DNA of 64,000 bases from Rhodococcus spelaei (GCF_006704125.1 NZ_VIGH01000006.1:248001-312000); one strand, 5' to 3'. Shown: positions 19,894 to 34,678, counted from the stretch's first letter. Notes: generated by a model from the letters alone, not told the origin. Made by a program: numbers and translations.

Positions 19894-19912
19894 CCATGTT
19901 AGCCTCACCTAT
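19894..19912 (+). promoter_or_regulatory. Possible IdeR/DtxR-type iron box upstream of the lipoprotein gene
   Basis: The reverse complement of 19894-19912 (ATAGGTGAGGCTAACATGG) matches the actinobacterial iron-box consensus TTAGGTTAGGCTAACCTAA at 14 of 19 positions by my count, including an unbroken AGGCTAAC core. It ends 40 bp before the GTG start at 19953 and lies beside a TATCTA -10-like element. Iron-dependent repression of the lipoprotein gene is possible; the match is imperfect in the outer half-site. Confidence 0.4.
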
Positions 19913-19952
19913 CTAAGTGGCAGAGTCGCTGCCGTTCGAGAAAGGTCCACCA

Positions 19953-20417
19953 GTGATCAACCGCAAGCTCCTCATCGCCGCAGGCGCGGTCGTCGTCGCC
20001 CTCGGTTCTGCCGCCTGCAGTTCCGACGACTCCAGCGACTCCGCAGCGAGCGCGACCACGTCGGCCGCCGCTACGGCCGCCGCGCCGTCCGCCGAGGTGC
20101 TGGGCGCGACGCTCACGACCTTCTTCGACCCCGCCGTCGCGGTCCCGGAGAAGGTCGCCGTGGTCCAGGACGGCGCCAAGCAGACCGCGGTGCTCGAGCA
20201 GTTCAACGGCGTGCTCAAGGGTTACCCGCTGACCGCCCAGGTCACCAAGGTGACCCCGGTCGACGCCGACACCGTCACCGCCACCACCACGATCACCGGA
20301 CCGCACGGCGGCGCGCCGGTCGAGGTGAACTTCGACCAGGTCGACGGCAAGTGGGTCGTATCGCAGGACGCCGTGTGCACCATCTTCTCGATGGGCAAGC
20401 TCACCTGCGTCCAGTAG
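19953..20417 (+). CDS. LppK-like secreted lipoprotein
   Basis: 154 aa. A lipoprotein signal peptide runs from the GTG at 19953 (VINRKLLIAAGAVVVALGSAAC), with C22 as the lipidated cysteine in the lipobox GSAAC. A Ser/Ala/Thr-rich linker follows, then a domain of about 100 residues ending in a cysteine pair (AVCTIFSMGKLTC). Position between arc and trmI matches LppK (Rv2116) in M. tuberculosis. Function unknown. The upstream GAGAAAGG ribosome site supports the GTG; a longer in-frame start at 19917 would spoil the signal peptide. Confidence 0.85.
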   Translation: MINRKLLIAAGAVVVALGSAACSSDDSSDSAASATTSAAATAAAPSAEVLGATLTTFFDPAVAVPEKVAVVQDGAKQTAVLEQFNGVLKGYPLTAQVTKVTPVDADTVTATTTITGPHGGAPVEVNFDQVDGKWVVSQDAVCTIFSMGKLTCVQ

Positions 20418-20427
20418 GCGGCTCCGC

Positions 20428-20477
20428 CGCCCGTGAGTACTTCTGGCCCCGCTGAGGACCGGAAGTACTCACGGGCG
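20428..20477. terminator. Perfect 16-bp hairpin between lipoprotein gene and trmI
   Basis: Arms CGCCCGTGAGTACTTC (20428-20443) and GAAGTACTCACGGGCG (20462-20477), 18-nt loop, lying between two converging genes. It probably ends transcription from both sides. Its core CGTGAGTACTTC recurs at 35637-35648. Confidence 0.7.
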
Positions 20478-20485
20478 CGTAGCGC

Positions 20486-22343
<1,858 letters not shown>

Positions 22344-22344
<1 letters not shown>

Positions 22345-23153
22345 TGACGAGTCACGAGGCGTTCTATCTGCCGCTGCCGCAGGCCGTGGACGGCCAGGAA
22401 CGGTTCATGCCCACCGGTTCCACCGTGAGCCTGTGGGGGGACACCATGCAACACGGCTCGCCCCCGTCCGCGCTGCTGGTGCGGGCGTTGGAGAACTGCG
22501 CTCCGCGCGAGGGGACCCGGCTGACCCGGGTGGTGGTGGAGATCCTCGGCCCAGTTCCGTTGACCGAGATCAGGATCCGCTCCTGGGTGGACCGCCCGGG
22601 CCGCTCCATCGAGCTGGTCTGCGCCGAACTGCTCGCCGCGTCACCCGACGGCAGCTACCGTCCCGTCGCGAAGGCCAGTGGCTGGCGGATGGCGACCGAG
22701 GACACCACCGCCGTCGAGCGCGCCTTCGACCCGGACATGGCTCGGCAACCGGACGGTCCCGTCACCGGGCTCGACTGGGAGATCGGTCCCGGGTACCTCG
22801 ACGCGGTGGAGTTCCGTTGGATTTCCAGCCCCGGTACGGACGAGACCGGACGGACCTGGATTCGTAGCCGGGTCCCGCTGGTCGACGGCGAGACGATGAC
22901 GCCGATGCAGAACCTGTTCGCCGTCGCCGACGTCGCCAACGGAGTCGGCGCCAAGCTCGACATCACCAAGTGGACGTTCCTCAACACCGACCTCACCGTG
23001 CACGTCCACCGTGTCCCCGAGGGTGACTGGATCGGTGTCGCCGCGGAGACGTCCACCGGACCCGACGGCGTCGGTATGTGCGCCGGAATCCTCTACGACG
23101 AGAAGGGGCCCGTCGGCCGGTCGCTGCAGACCGTGTTGATCCGCTCCCGATAA
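22344..23153 (+). CDS. Acyl-CoA thioesterase-like protein (double hotdog)
   Basis: 269 aa, of the TesB-like / thioesterase-superfamily type common in actinobacteria. The N-terminal hotdog has WGDTMQHGSPPSALLVRALE and the C-terminal one has PMQNLFAVADVANGVGAKLDI and the ISTGPDGVGMCAGILYD-like ending. It would hydrolyse an acyl-CoA; chain length is unknown. The ATG at 22344 overlaps the stop codon of the RecB-like gene (TGATG) and follows GAGGATGAG. No metabolic link to that nuclease is apparent. Confidence 0.82.
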
Positions 23154-23170
23154 CGGCCGCCCAGATGCCG

Positions 23171-23209
23171 CGGCCCCGGCCGTGCACGGACAGTGCACGG
23201 CCGGGGCCG
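23171..23209. terminator. Perfect 17-bp bidirectional hairpin between thioesterase gene and hisG
   Basis: Arms CGGCCCCGGCCGTGCAC (23171-23187) and GTGCACGGCCGGGGCCG (23193-23209), 5-nt loop, between two converging genes. It is a strong stem without a T-run and probably acts as a shared terminator. Confidence 0.78.
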
Positions 23210-23225
23210 GTGAGCGAGAGCGGCG

Positions 23226-24077
23226 TCAGAAGGCGCGGCAGGTCCGGATGTCGGTGGCCAGGATCGCCTTGGCGCCGATCTCCGCGAGCTGGTCCATCAC
23301 GTCGTTGCTGACCTTGCGCGGGACCATCGAGCGGATCGCGACCCAATTCTCGTCGGCCAGCGGCGCGATGGTCGGCGACTCCAGGCCCGGGGTGATCGCC
23401 AGCGCCTCGTCGAGACGTGAACGCGGGCAGTCGTAGTCGAGCATCACGTACTGCTGCGCCCGGACCACGCCCTGCACCCGGGCGATCAGCTGATTGCGCG
23501 CCTTGTCGGAGCCGTCGGAGCCCTCGCGCTCGATCAGCACGCCCTCCGAGTCGCACAGCGAGTCACCGAATGCCACCAGGTTGTGCTGGCGCAGCGTCCG
23601 GCCGCTGCCGACCACGTCCGCGATGGCGTCCGCGACGCCGAGCTGGATGGAGATCTCCACCGCGCCGTCGAGCCGGATGACGGTGGCCTCGACACCCCTG
23701 CGCGCCAGGTCGTTTCGGACCAGGTTGGGGTACGAGGTGGCGATCCGCAGACCGGCGAGGTCCTCGGGCGACCACTGCTTGCCGGCGGGAGCGGCGTATC
23801 GGAAGCTGGAACGGCCGAAACCGAGCGAGAGCCGTTCGGAGACGGGCGCGCCCGAGTCGAGCGCGAGGTCCCGGCCGGTGATGCCGAGATCGAGCTCGCC
23901 GGAACCGACGTAGATGGCGATGTCCTTGGGCCGCAGGAAGAAGAACTCCACCTGGTTGGACGGATCGAGGACGGTCAGGTCGCGCGAGTCGGTGCGGCGG
24001 CGGTAGCCGGCCTCGCTGAGGATCTCGGCGGCGGACTCGGACAGTGAGCCCTTGTTGGGTACTGCGACGCGCAGCAT
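23226..24077 (-). CDS. hisG: HisG, ATP phosphoribosyltransferase (long form)
   Basis: 283 aa, the HisG-L length with a C-terminal regulatory ACT-like domain, so it should not need HisZ. It condenses ATP and PRPP, the committed step of histidine synthesis, and is usually feedback-inhibited by histidine. The N terminus [16 protein letters not shown] and the PRPP-site region with [16 protein letters not shown] are typical. The ATG at 24077 is preceded by AAAGGAAG. It follows hisE by 53 bp, so the pair forms an operon as in mycobacteria. Confidence 0.96.
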   Translation of the reverse strand: MLRVAVPNKGSLSESAAEILSEAGYRRRTDSRDLTVLDPSNQVEFFFLRPKDIAIYVGSGELDLGITGRDLALDSGAPVSERLSLGFGRSSFRYAAPAGKQWSPEDLAGLRIATSYPNLVRNDLARRGVEATVIRLDGAVEISIQLGVADAIADVVGSGRTLRQHNLVAFGDSLCDSEGVLIEREGSDGSDKARNQLIARVQGVVRAQQYVMLDYDCPRSRLDEALAITPGLESPTIAPLADENWVAIRSMVPRKVSNDVMDQLAEIGAKAILATDIRTCRAF

Positions 24078-24130
24078 GGTGCTTCCTTTCGGGAAGGTCG
24101 ACGGGGGTCTACCGGGATTGCGAGCGGGGC

Positions 24131-24412
24131 TCACAGATGTCGGTAGACGTCCTCGAGCTTCAGCCCGCGCCCGACCATCAGGACCTGCACCCAGTACAGC
24201 AGCTGCGAGATTTCCTCGGAGAGTTCCTCGTCGCTCTGGTACTCGGCGGCGATCCACACCTCGCCGGCCTCCTCGATCACCTTCTTGCCCTGGGCATGAA
24301 CGCCGGCATCCAGCGCGGCCACGGTGCCGGAGCCCTCGGGACGAGTGGCGGCACGGTCGGACAGCTCGGCGAACAGCGAGTCGAAGGTCTTCACGGCTGA
24401 CCATTGTTTCAC
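24131..24412 (-). CDS. hisE: HisE, phosphoribosyl-ATP pyrophosphatase
   Basis: 93 aa from a GTG at 24412, exactly the length of the M. tuberculosis protein (whose start aligns with [14 protein letters not shown]). It is an all-alpha MazG-related fold with the metal-binding EEAGEV and E-E-x-x-x-L-L-Y-W ([13 protein letters not shown]) motifs. It hydrolyses phosphoribosyl-ATP to phosphoribosyl-AMP, the second step of histidine synthesis. An ATG at 24433 giving seven more residues, and a GTG at 24394, are alternatives. Operon with hisG. Confidence 0.93.
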   Translation of the reverse strand: MKQWSAVKTFDSLFAELSDRAATRPEGSGTVAALDAGVHAQGKKVIEEAGEVWIAAEYQSDEELSEEISQLLYWVQVLMVGRGLKLEDVYRHL

Positions 24413-24477
24413 GAGTGCCGACGCGACTCCCATCGCCCCGCCCCTTCCCTGCTTTCCCCTGGAGTGGGGACCACAGG

Positions 24478-26121
24478 TCACGCGTCGGGCAGGACCAGTC
24501 GCGGCGCGCTCTCGATCAGTCGGGCGGTGTACGGGTCGCGGGGACGCTCGTACACCTCCTCGGTGGGGCCGCACTCCACGATCCGGCCGCGGTGCATCAC
24601 CGCGACCACCTCGCAGACGTGCCGGACGACCGCCAGGTCGTGCGAAACCAGTAGCAACGTCAACTGGTAGTCGGCGACCAGTCGAGCGAGCAGGTCGAGC
24701 ACCTGCGCGCGCACCGAGACGTCCAGCGCGCTGACCGGTTCGTCGGCGACAAGGATCTTCGGCGCGGTGATCAGGGCGCGGGCGATCGAGATGCGCTGAC
24801 GCTGGCCGCCGGAGAACTGGTGCGGATAGCGCCCGGCCATGTCCGGTTCGAGACCGACGGCGACCAGCATCTCGGCCACCCGATCCGACGCGTCCCGATC
24901 CGAAGCTCCGACCGCGCCCGCCAGCGGTTCGGCGACGATGTCGCCGACCTTCATCCGTGGGTCCAGTGACCCCATCGGATCCTGGAACACGATCGACACG
25001 TCGCGCCGGAACTGCCGCAGGTCACGTTCGCGGGCCCCGACGATCTCGCGGCCGCCGACCCGGATCGAACCCGCAGTCGGGGTGTCGAGCGCACACAGCA
25101 TCCGGATCAGCGTGGACTTCCCGGACCCCGACTCCCCGACCACCCCGAACCGCTCCCCGGCACCGACGTCGAAGGACGCCTCGGACAGCGCGCGCACCGG
25201 CTCGGCCGAACGCAGCAGCGAGGACCGCGCCCCGGGGTAGGTCCGGCCCAGTCCCCGGACCGCGATCAGCGGATCGGGGCACGCGTTGAACACCACCTCG
25301 CCCGCGGACTCGTGCGAGCCCGAACCCGAACCACCCGGACGCAGCTGCGAGGCGTCGAGCAACGACCGGGTGTAGGGATGCTGCGGATCCCCGAACACCG
25401 TGCGGATCGGGCCCGACTCGACGATCTCGCCGCCGCGCATCACCAGCACCCGCTCGCACAGCTGCGAGACCACGGCCAGGTCGTGGCTGATGAACAGCAG
25501 CGCGGTGTCGTGCTCGCGGACCGCGGTGTCGATCAGCTCCAGGATCTGCGCCGACGTCGTGACGTCCAGGGCGGTCGACGGCTCGTCGCAGATCAGCACT
25601 CGCGGCCGGTTGGCCATCGCGATCGCGATCAGGACGCGCTGCCGCTGCCCGCCGGACAGTTCGTGCGGATACGACCGCGCGATCCGCGGCGGATCGGGCA
25701 GGTTCACCGAGGCGAGCAGGTCCAGCACCACCGCCCGGCGTTCCCGGCGCCCGACGGTCCGGTCGTGCAGGGCGATGACCTCGGCCACCTGCTTGCCGAC
25801 CTTCATCAGCGGATTCAACGCGGTCATCGGCTCCTGGAACACCATCGCCAGGTCGTCGCCGCGCAGCCTCGACCACGCCCGCTCCCCGGCGTCCACGAGG
25901 TTCCCCGCGACGCCGTCGAGCGTGATGGAGCCGCCCGCCCGCAGCGGCTCGGGCAGCAACCCCATCAGGCTCAGCGCCGTCAGTGACTTCCCCGACCCGG
26001 ACTCGCCGATCAGCCCGAGGCGCTCGCCGGAGTCGAGGCCGAAGCCGACCCGGTCGAGCAGGATGCGCTCGCCCGCACGCACGCTCAGATCGGTGACCTC
26101 GAGCAGTGGCCGAATCGTCAC
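24478..26121 (-). CDS. Peptide ABC transporter ATPase, fused DppD-DppF type
   Basis: 547 aa with two complete ATPase modules. Module 1 (about 5-255) has Walker A GESGSGKS, signature LSGGQRQR and Walker B VLICDEP. Module 2 (about 290-540) has [16 protein letters not shown] and ILVADEP. In many bacteria the two are separate proteins (DppD/OppD and DppF/OppF); here they are one polypeptide. It powers oligopeptide or related solute uptake through the two permeases encoded just upstream, whose last stop codon overlaps its start (ATGA). The oligopeptide-type C-terminal extensions after each module (HPYT, DPYT) support family assignment. Confidence 0.93.
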   Translation of the reverse strand: MTIRPLLEVTDLSVRAGERILLDRVGFGLDSGERLGLIGESGSGKSLTALSLMGLLPEPLRAGGSITLDGVAGNLVDAGERAWSRLRGDDLAMVFQEPMTALNPLMKVGKQVAEVIALHDRTVGRRERRAVVLDLLASVNLPDPPRIARSYPHELSGGQRQRVLIAIAMANRPRVLICDEPSTALDVTTSAQILELIDTAVREHDTALLFISHDLAVVSQLCERVLVMRGGEIVESGPIRTVFGDPQHPYTRSLLDASQLRPGGSGSGSHESAGEVVFNACPDPLIAVRGLGRTYPGARSSLLRSAEPVRALSEASFDVGAGERFGVVGESGSGKSTLIRMLCALDTPTAGSIRVGGREIVGARERDLRQFRRDVSIVFQDPMGSLDPRMKVGDIVAEPLAGAVGASDRDASDRVAEMLVAVGLEPDMAGRYPHQFSGGQRQRISIARALITAPKILVADEPVSALDVSVRAQVLDLLARLVADYQLTLLLVSHDLAVVRHVCEVVAVMHRGRIVECGPTEEVYERPRDPYTARLIESAPRLVLPDA

Positions 26122-26933
26122 GACCGCACCGCCTTCGGGTCGAGCCGGTCACGCAGCCCGTCGCCGAGCAGGTTGAACCCGAGCACCGTCACCGCGATCG
26201 CCAGGCCGGGCCACAGCATCACCATCGGCTGCAGGTACAGGTACGGCTGCGACTCCTGCAGCATCCGACCCCAGGACGGGGTCGGCGGCGGGGTGCCGAA
26301 TCCCAGGTAGGACAGGGCGGCCTCGGCGAGCACCGCGATCGCGAAGGTGACCGAGGCCTGCACGATGAGTTCACTCGAGATGTTCGGCAGCACATGGCGA
26401 GTCGCGATACGGGACGGCCGCTGACCGCAGGCGCGGGCGGCGAGCACGTAGTCCTGCGACATCACCTGGCGGGTGCCCGCGCGCGAGACCCGCGCGAATC
26501 CCGGTGCGGCACCGATGCCGAGCGCGGTCATCGCGGTCAGCGTGGAACCGCCCCACACCGCAGCGAAGACGATGGCCAGCAGCAGCGCCGGGAATGAGAG
26601 CAGCACGTCGTTGCCCCGCATCAGCACCTCGTCCGTCGCACCGGGCCGCATCCCCGCACTGACCCCGACCGGGATGCCGATCACCGCGGCCACCGCCACC
26701 GCGACCACACCGACCAGCAGCGTGGTGCGCGCCCCGACCAGCAGCGAACTCAGGATGTCGCGACCGAAGTCGTCGGTGCCGAGCCAGTGCGCACTGCTCG
26801 GTGTCAGTAGCCGGGATGCGGAATCGACGACCGTCGGGTCGTAGGGGGTCCACACGAACGAGACGACCGCCGCGCCGACCACCAGCGCGACCAACAACCC
26901 ACCCAACACCAGAGTCCCCGGTAGGCGCCTCAT
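26118..26933 (-). CDS. Peptide ABC transporter permease, DppC type
   Basis: 271 aa. An N-terminal membrane helix (LVLGGLLVALVVGAAVVSF), the linker with HWLGTDDFGRDILSSLLVGARTTL typical of DppC/OppC, and further helices including the EAA loop (AARACGQRPSRIATRHVLPN). Its start overlaps the stop of the DppB-type permease gene by 4 bp, and its stop overlaps the ATPase start. This is one coupled transport operon. Confidence 0.93.
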   Translation of the reverse strand: MRRLPGTLVLGGLLVALVVGAAVVSFVWTPYDPTVVDSASRLLTPSSAHWLGTDDFGRDILSSLLVGARTTLLVGVVAVAVAAVIGIPVGVSAGMRPGATDEVLMRGNDVLLSFPALLLAIVFAAVWGGSTLTAMTALGIGAAPGFARVSRAGTRQVMSQDYVLAARACGQRPSRIATRHVLPNISSELIVQASVTFAIAVLAEAALSYLGFGTPPPTPSWGRMLQESQPYLYLQPMVMLWPGLAIAVTVLGFNLLGDGLRDRLDPKAVRS

Positions 26934-27880
26934 CTCGCACCGCTCCGCATGCGTGGGTCGATCGCCGTCGACACCAGGTCCACCAGCAGGTTCAGCACCA
27001 GTACGGCCAGCACGAGCACCATGACGATCGACTGCACCTCCGCCATGTCTCGCTGACTGACCTTGTCGAGCAGCAGGCTGCCGAGACCCGGGATCACGAA
27101 CACCCGCTCGATCACCACCGCGCCGATCAGCAGCGTGGTCAGCTGCACGCCGGCGACCGTCACCACCGGGATGGCGGCGTTACGCAGGCCGTGCCGCAGC
27201 AGCGCCTGAGTCCTGGTGAGCCCCTTGGCCCGTGCGGTACGCAGGTAGTCCTCCCCCAGCTCGTCGAGTACCGCCGAGCGCACGTACCGCGTCAGCACGG
27301 ACCCCTGCACCAACCCCAGCGCGAGGGCGGGCAGGGCCAGGTACGACAGGAAGCCTCCGACGCCCTCGATGGGCGCCTGCCAGCCGCTCGAGGGCAGCCA
27401 GCCCAACTCGACCGCGAACACGGTCGAGAGCAGCACCCCGGCCAGGAACGCGGGAATCGCGATGCCCACCTGACTGATTCCGCCGATCACCAGCCCGTCG
27501 GGCCTGCGGGCACGGACGGCGGCGGCGACGCCGAGCGGCAGCGCCATCGCCAGCGCGACCACCATGCCCGCCCCGACCACCCACGCGGTCACCTGCAGCC
27601 GGTCGAAGATCTCCGGCCCCACCGACTGCCGGGTCAGGTACGACGTTCCCATGTCGCCGTGCAGCATTCCCCACAACCAGCTGCCGTAGCGCTGGTAGAG
27701 CGGTGCGTCCAGTCCCATCGCGGTGCGCTCGCGGGCGACCTCCTCCGCGGAGGCCTGCACGCCGAGCGCGATCCGGGCGGGATCGCCCGGCAGCACCGAG
27801 AGCAGCGCGAACACCAGCACCGACGCGACGAGCGCGGTGAGCACGAAGATGCCGAGACGGCGGGCGAGCGCGACTGCCAT
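26930..27880 (-). CDS. Peptide ABC transporter permease, DppB type
   Basis: 316 aa. It begins MAVALARRLGIFVLTALVAS with the usual N-terminal helix, then LPGDPARIALGVQAS in the periplasmic region, and the EAA loop DYLRTARAKGLTRTQALLRHGLRNA. It forms the inner-membrane channel with the DppC-type partner. It lies 5 bp downstream of the substrate-binding protein gene. Confidence 0.93.
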   Translation of the reverse strand: MAVALARRLGIFVLTALVASVLVFALLSVLPGDPARIALGVQASAEEVARERTAMGLDAPLYQRYGSWLWGMLHGDMGTSYLTRQSVGPEIFDRLQVTAWVVGAGMVVALAMALPLGVAAAVRARRPDGLVIGGISQVGIAIPAFLAGVLLSTVFAVELGWLPSSGWQAPIEGVGGFLSYLALPALALGLVQGSVLTRYVRSAVLDELGEDYLRTARAKGLTRTQALLRHGLRNAAIPVVTVAGVQLTTLLIGAVVIERVFVIPGLGSLLLDKVSQRDMAEVQSIVMVLVLAVLVLNLLVDLVSTAIDPRMRSGAR

Positions 27881-27885
27881 CGGCG

Positions 27886-29394
27886 CTACCCCCGCCGCAC
27901 CCGGGACAGGTCCAGCGCCAGCGAGGTCGAGTTGCGGGGCAGGCCGGTCAGATCCGCGTCCGCCACCACCAGGAGCGGGAACAGGAACAGCCAGTCCGCG
28001 GCCGCGTCGTCGGTGATGGTCCTGGCCACCTCGCGCATGGCGGCGACGTAGCCGGTGCGGTCGGCTGCGTCGGCCTCGGCGAGCAGCCTGGTCACCGCCG
28101 GATTGTCGTAGCCCCAGTAGAACTTCGGGTTCCCGAAGGTGGCGATGTCGTGCGGCTCGGAATGCTGGATCACCGACATCTGGTAGTCGTGCCGGGTGAA
28201 CACCGAGTCCAGCCAGACTGCCGGGAACTCGACGGGGGTGGTCCGCACCGCGAATCCGACCTGCTGGAGCTGCGAGCTGACCACCTGCGCGGCCGCGGTG
28301 GCGTAGGGCAGGTTGGGTACGTCGAAACGGACCACCGGATGCGGGTTCCCGGCCTCGGCGAGTAGTGCCCGCGCCCGATCCGGGTCGAACGGGTAGACGC
28401 CGGTGAGGTCCTCGTACCAGGGGTCGGTCGGGGGCACCATCGAACCGATGAGCTCGCCGTAGCCGGCGTAGGCGGTGTCGCGCACCGCCTTCCGGTCCAC
28501 TGCGTACATCACGGCGCGCCGGACCCGGATGTCGTCGAACGGCGCGACCGCCCCGTTCATCGACAGGGTGACCTCGCCGTTGGTGGTGCCCTGAGTGACG
28601 GTGAACCTGGAATCACCCGCGAACTGTCCGAGCAGCTGCGGCGCACCGAGTCCGTAGATCACGTCGACGCCGCCGCTGCGTAACGCGTTCGCCTGGGCGG
28701 TGGCGTCCGAGAAGTACCGCAGCCGAACATTCTTCATCGGCGGCGGCGATCCCCAGTAGCGTGGGTTCGCGGCCAACTGCAGTTCCGAGCCCGGGTTCCA
28801 CCGCGCGACCGTGAACGGCCCGGTTCCGATCGCGGTGGTCGCGAGCTGCCCGACTCCGCCCGGGGTGAACATCGCCCCGACCGGTCCGGTCATCGCGAAC
28901 AACCACTCGTTGCTCGGCCGGCTCAGCACCACCCGCGCCAGGTGCGGCGTCGGCGTCTCCACCCGGTCCACCACCGCCATCGCGGCGGGCGAGTTCGCGG
29001 TCCAGTCGGTCTTGACCCGCTCGATGCTGAACTTCACGTCGTCGGAGGTGAAGTGCGCACCGTTGCTGAAGGTGGCGTCCTCGCGCAGCGCGAAGTCGTA
29101 GACCGTGCGGTCGTCGCTGACGGTCCACGACGCGGCGAGCAGCGGGACGATAGTGCCGGCGTCGTCGAGCCGCACGAGGCCCTCGTAGACGTTGTCCAGC
29201 AACGCCTGCGGGATCGCGGCGCCCGCGGTGCGGGTGAAGTCGAGGTTGTCGGGCTTGGCGGTGAGCGCGACGGTGAGGGTGTCCGGGCCGCTCGGCCCGG
29301 CCAGTCCCGCGCCGGCGGAGCAGGCGCTCGCGGCGGCCACGACGACGGTCGCGGCGGCTGCTGCCCGAAGCAGCCCACCCCACCGTCGTGTCAT
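27886..29394 (-). CDS. Extracellular solute-binding lipoprotein, family 5 (peptide type)
   Basis: 502 aa. A signal peptide ends in the lipobox ASAC with C25 as the lipid anchor. The mature part is a family 5 (DppA/OppA) binding protein, with the conserved VYDFALREDATFSNGAHFTSDDV segment. It delivers oligopeptides or a similar ligand to the permeases; ligand specificity cannot be read. It is the first gene of the transport operon and starts 31 bp after the HAD gene's stop codon. Confidence 0.92.
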   Translation of the reverse strand: MTRRWGGLLRAAAAATVVVAAASACSAGAGLAGPSGPDTLTVALTAKPDNLDFTRTAGAAIPQALLDNVYEGLVRLDDAGTIVPLLAASWTVSDDRTVYDFALREDATFSNGAHFTSDDVKFSIERVKTDWTANSPAAMAVVDRVETPTPHLARVVLSRPSNEWLFAMTGPVGAMFTPGGVGQLATTAIGTGPFTVARWNPGSELQLAANPRYWGSPPPMKNVRLRYFSDATAQANALRSGGVDVIYGLGAPQLLGQFAGDSRFTVTQGTTNGEVTLSMNGAVAPFDDIRVRRAVMYAVDRKAVRDTAYAGYGELIGSMVPPTDPWYEDLTGVYPFDPDRARALLAEAGNPHPVVRFDVPNLPYATAAAQVVSSQLQQVGFAVRTTPVEFPAVWLDSVFTRHDYQMSVIQHSEPHDIATFGNPKFYWGYDNPAVTRLLAEADAADRTGYVAAMREVARTITDDAAADWLFLFPLLVVADADLTGLPRNSTSLALDLSRVRRG

Positions 29395-29425
29395 GGCAGT
29401 GATCCTGCCACGACTACGAGAGCAC

Positions 29426-30097
29426 CTACGGTTGTACCGACCGCCACACCGACATCAGGTCGTCCTCGCCCAGCCCGTGCAGTGACTCACGGTGCACCCG
29501 GCGCGGTCCCGTCGGCACGGGCACCTCGCACGGCACCACCAGGACCACCGCGCCCGCCGCCTCGGCCGCGGCCGCACCGGTCGGCGAGTCCTCGACGGCG
29601 AGGCAGTGTTCCGGCGCGATACCGAGCAGCTCCGCCGCGCGCAGGTACGGGTCCGGCTGCGGCTTGCCCGCCGGCACCTCGTCCCCACACACAGTGACGT
29701 GGAAGTGCTCGCGCCCCAGGGTGTTCAGCGCCTGCTCGGCCAGTTCCCGTTCGGTGTTGGTCACCAGCGCCGTGCGCAGGCCGCTGTCGCGGACCACGCC
29801 GAGCAGCTCCCGCGCACCCGGCCGCCACGGGATGCCGAGCGCGAACAGCTCGGTGACCCGCGCGTTCAGCCAGGCCGTCGCGTCCGCGAGCGCGGCCGGT
29901 GTCGGGTCGAGTTCGAGCGCGCCGAAGATCGTCGCCAGCGCGTCCGGGCCGGACGCCCCGATGATCGCGTGCCGGGTCTGCGGGGTCATCACTCCGCCGA
30001 GTTCGGCCGCCAGCTCGTGCATGGCGACGTCCCAGAGCTTCTCGGAGTCGAGCAGTGTCCCGTCCATGTCCCAGAGGACGGCCTTCAGGTCAGACAT
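29426..30097 (-). CDS. HAD-superfamily phosphatase (beta-phosphoglucomutase/GPH-like)
   Basis: 223 aa. Motif I is WDMDGTLLDS with nucleophile D10 and acid D12; motif II TNT; motif III lysine in AGKPQPDPY; motif IV VEDSPTGAAAAEAAGA. A four-helix cap lies between residues 18 and 90. It dephosphorylates or mutates a small phosphorylated metabolite. The ATG at 30097 lies 8 bp after the metH stop codon, so it is probably co-transcribed with metH. No specific link to methionine synthesis is known. Confidence 0.9.
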   Translation of the reverse strand: MSDLKAVLWDMDGTLLDSEKLWDVAMHELAAELGGVMTPQTRHAIIGASGPDALATIFGALELDPTPAALADATAWLNARVTELFALGIPWRPGARELLGVVRDSGLRTALVTNTERELAEQALNTLGREHFHVTVCGDEVPAGKPQPDPYLRAAELLGIAPEHCLAVEDSPTGAAAAEAAGAVVLVVPCEVPVPTGPRRVHRESLHGLGEDDLMSVWRSVQP

Positions 30098-30105
30098 TGG
30101 CGACC

Positions 30106-33675
<3,570 letters not shown>

Positions 33676-33726
33676 GCCGTCCAGAGTAGTGGGCGATGCG
33701 AACCACCCTGGTCGTAGGCTAGGCAG

Positions 33727-34623
33727 GTGAGTCCAACCGAACCCCTTGTCACGCCCGATGGCGACGTGCCCACGCTGCGTAACCCCATTCTGGTCGCCGC
33801 GTTCGAGGGCTGGAACGACGCGGGTGACGCCGCCAGCGGCGCCGTCGAACATCTGGAGTTGACCTGGGACGCACGCCCGCTGGCCGAGCTGGACTCCGAG
33901 GACTACTACGACTATCAGGTCAACCGGCCGCAGGTCCGGCAGGTCGACGGCGTCACGCGCGAGATCCAGTGGCCCGCGACCCGGATCTCGGTGTGCTCGC
34001 CCCCCGGCAGCGAACGCGACGTGCTGCTCCTGCGCGGGATCGAGCCGAACATGCGCTGGCGGAGTTTCTGCGACGACCTGCTCGAGATCATCGAGGACCT
34101 CGGGGTGACCACCGTGGTGATCCTCGGCGCACTGCTCGCGGACACCCCGCACACCCGGCCGGTGCCAGTGACCGGAACCGCGTACAGCACCGAGTCGGCG
34201 GAACGGTTCAACCTCGAGCAGACCCGCTACGAGGGTCCGACCGGCATCACGGGCGTGCTGCAGGACGAGTGCGTCAAGGCGGGCGTGCCCGCCATCTCGT
34301 TCTGGGCCGCGGTCCCGCACTACGTCTCGCAGCCACCGAACCCGAAGGCCACCGCGGCACTGCTGCAGCGGGTCGAGGACGTCCTCGACGTCGAGGTCCC
34401 GCTCGGCGAGCTGCCGTCGCTCGCGGAGGACTGGGAGCAGTCGGTGACCGAGATGACGGCCGAGGACGAGGAGATCGCCGAGTACGTCCGGTCGCTCGAG
34501 GAGCGCGGCGACGCGGAGGTCGACATCTCCGAGGTGATCTCCAAGATCGACGGTGACGCGATCGCCGCCGAGTTCGAGCGTTACCTGCGTCGGCGCGGTC
34601 CGGGCAGCTTCGGCGGTATGTGA
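33727..34623 (+). CDS. PAC2-family protein
   Basis: 298 aa, equivalent to Rv2125. The PAC2 domain (proteasome assembly chaperone 2 superfamily) covers most of the protein: LVAAFEGWNDAGDAASGAVEHL near the N terminus and VVILGALLADTPHTRPVPVTGTA centrally. A Glu-rich helical tail follows. In eukaryotes the fold assists 20S assembly. In actinobacteria the function is not established; presence in a Pup-proteasome organism is suggestive only. The start is a GTG at 33727, 51 bp from the divergent metH. Confidence 0.9.
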   Translation: MSPTEPLVTPDGDVPTLRNPILVAAFEGWNDAGDAASGAVEHLELTWDARPLAELDSEDYYDYQVNRPQVRQVDGVTREIQWPATRISVCSPPGSERDVLLLRGIEPNMRWRSFCDDLLEIIEDLGVTTVVILGALLADTPHTRPVPVTGTAYSTESAERFNLEQTRYEGPTGITGVLQDECVKAGVPAISFWAAVPHYVSQPPNPKATAALLQRVEDVLDVEVPLGELPSLAEDWEQSVTEMTAEDEEIAEYVRSLEERGDAEVDISEVISKIDGDAIAAEFERYLRRRGPGSFGGM

Positions 34624-34635
34624 TCCGTTGACGAC

Positions 34636-34678
34636 TTCGGAAGGCTGAACCCCGGAATCCGGGGCTCAGCCTTCCGAA
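34636..34678 (+). terminator. Hairpin terminator after the PAC2 gene
   Basis: 20-nt arms (34636-34655 and 34659-34678; TTCGGAAGGCTGA with its complement TCAGCCTTCCGAA at the base) with one mismatch and a 3-nt AAT loop, starting 13 bp after the PAC2 stop codon. Very stable; a terminator is likely. Confidence 0.75.

Noticed and set aside
33676-33726. Possible cobalamin riboswitch ahead of metH
   Set aside because: The gap is only 51 bp, too short for the element, and no B12-box-like sequence is seen.
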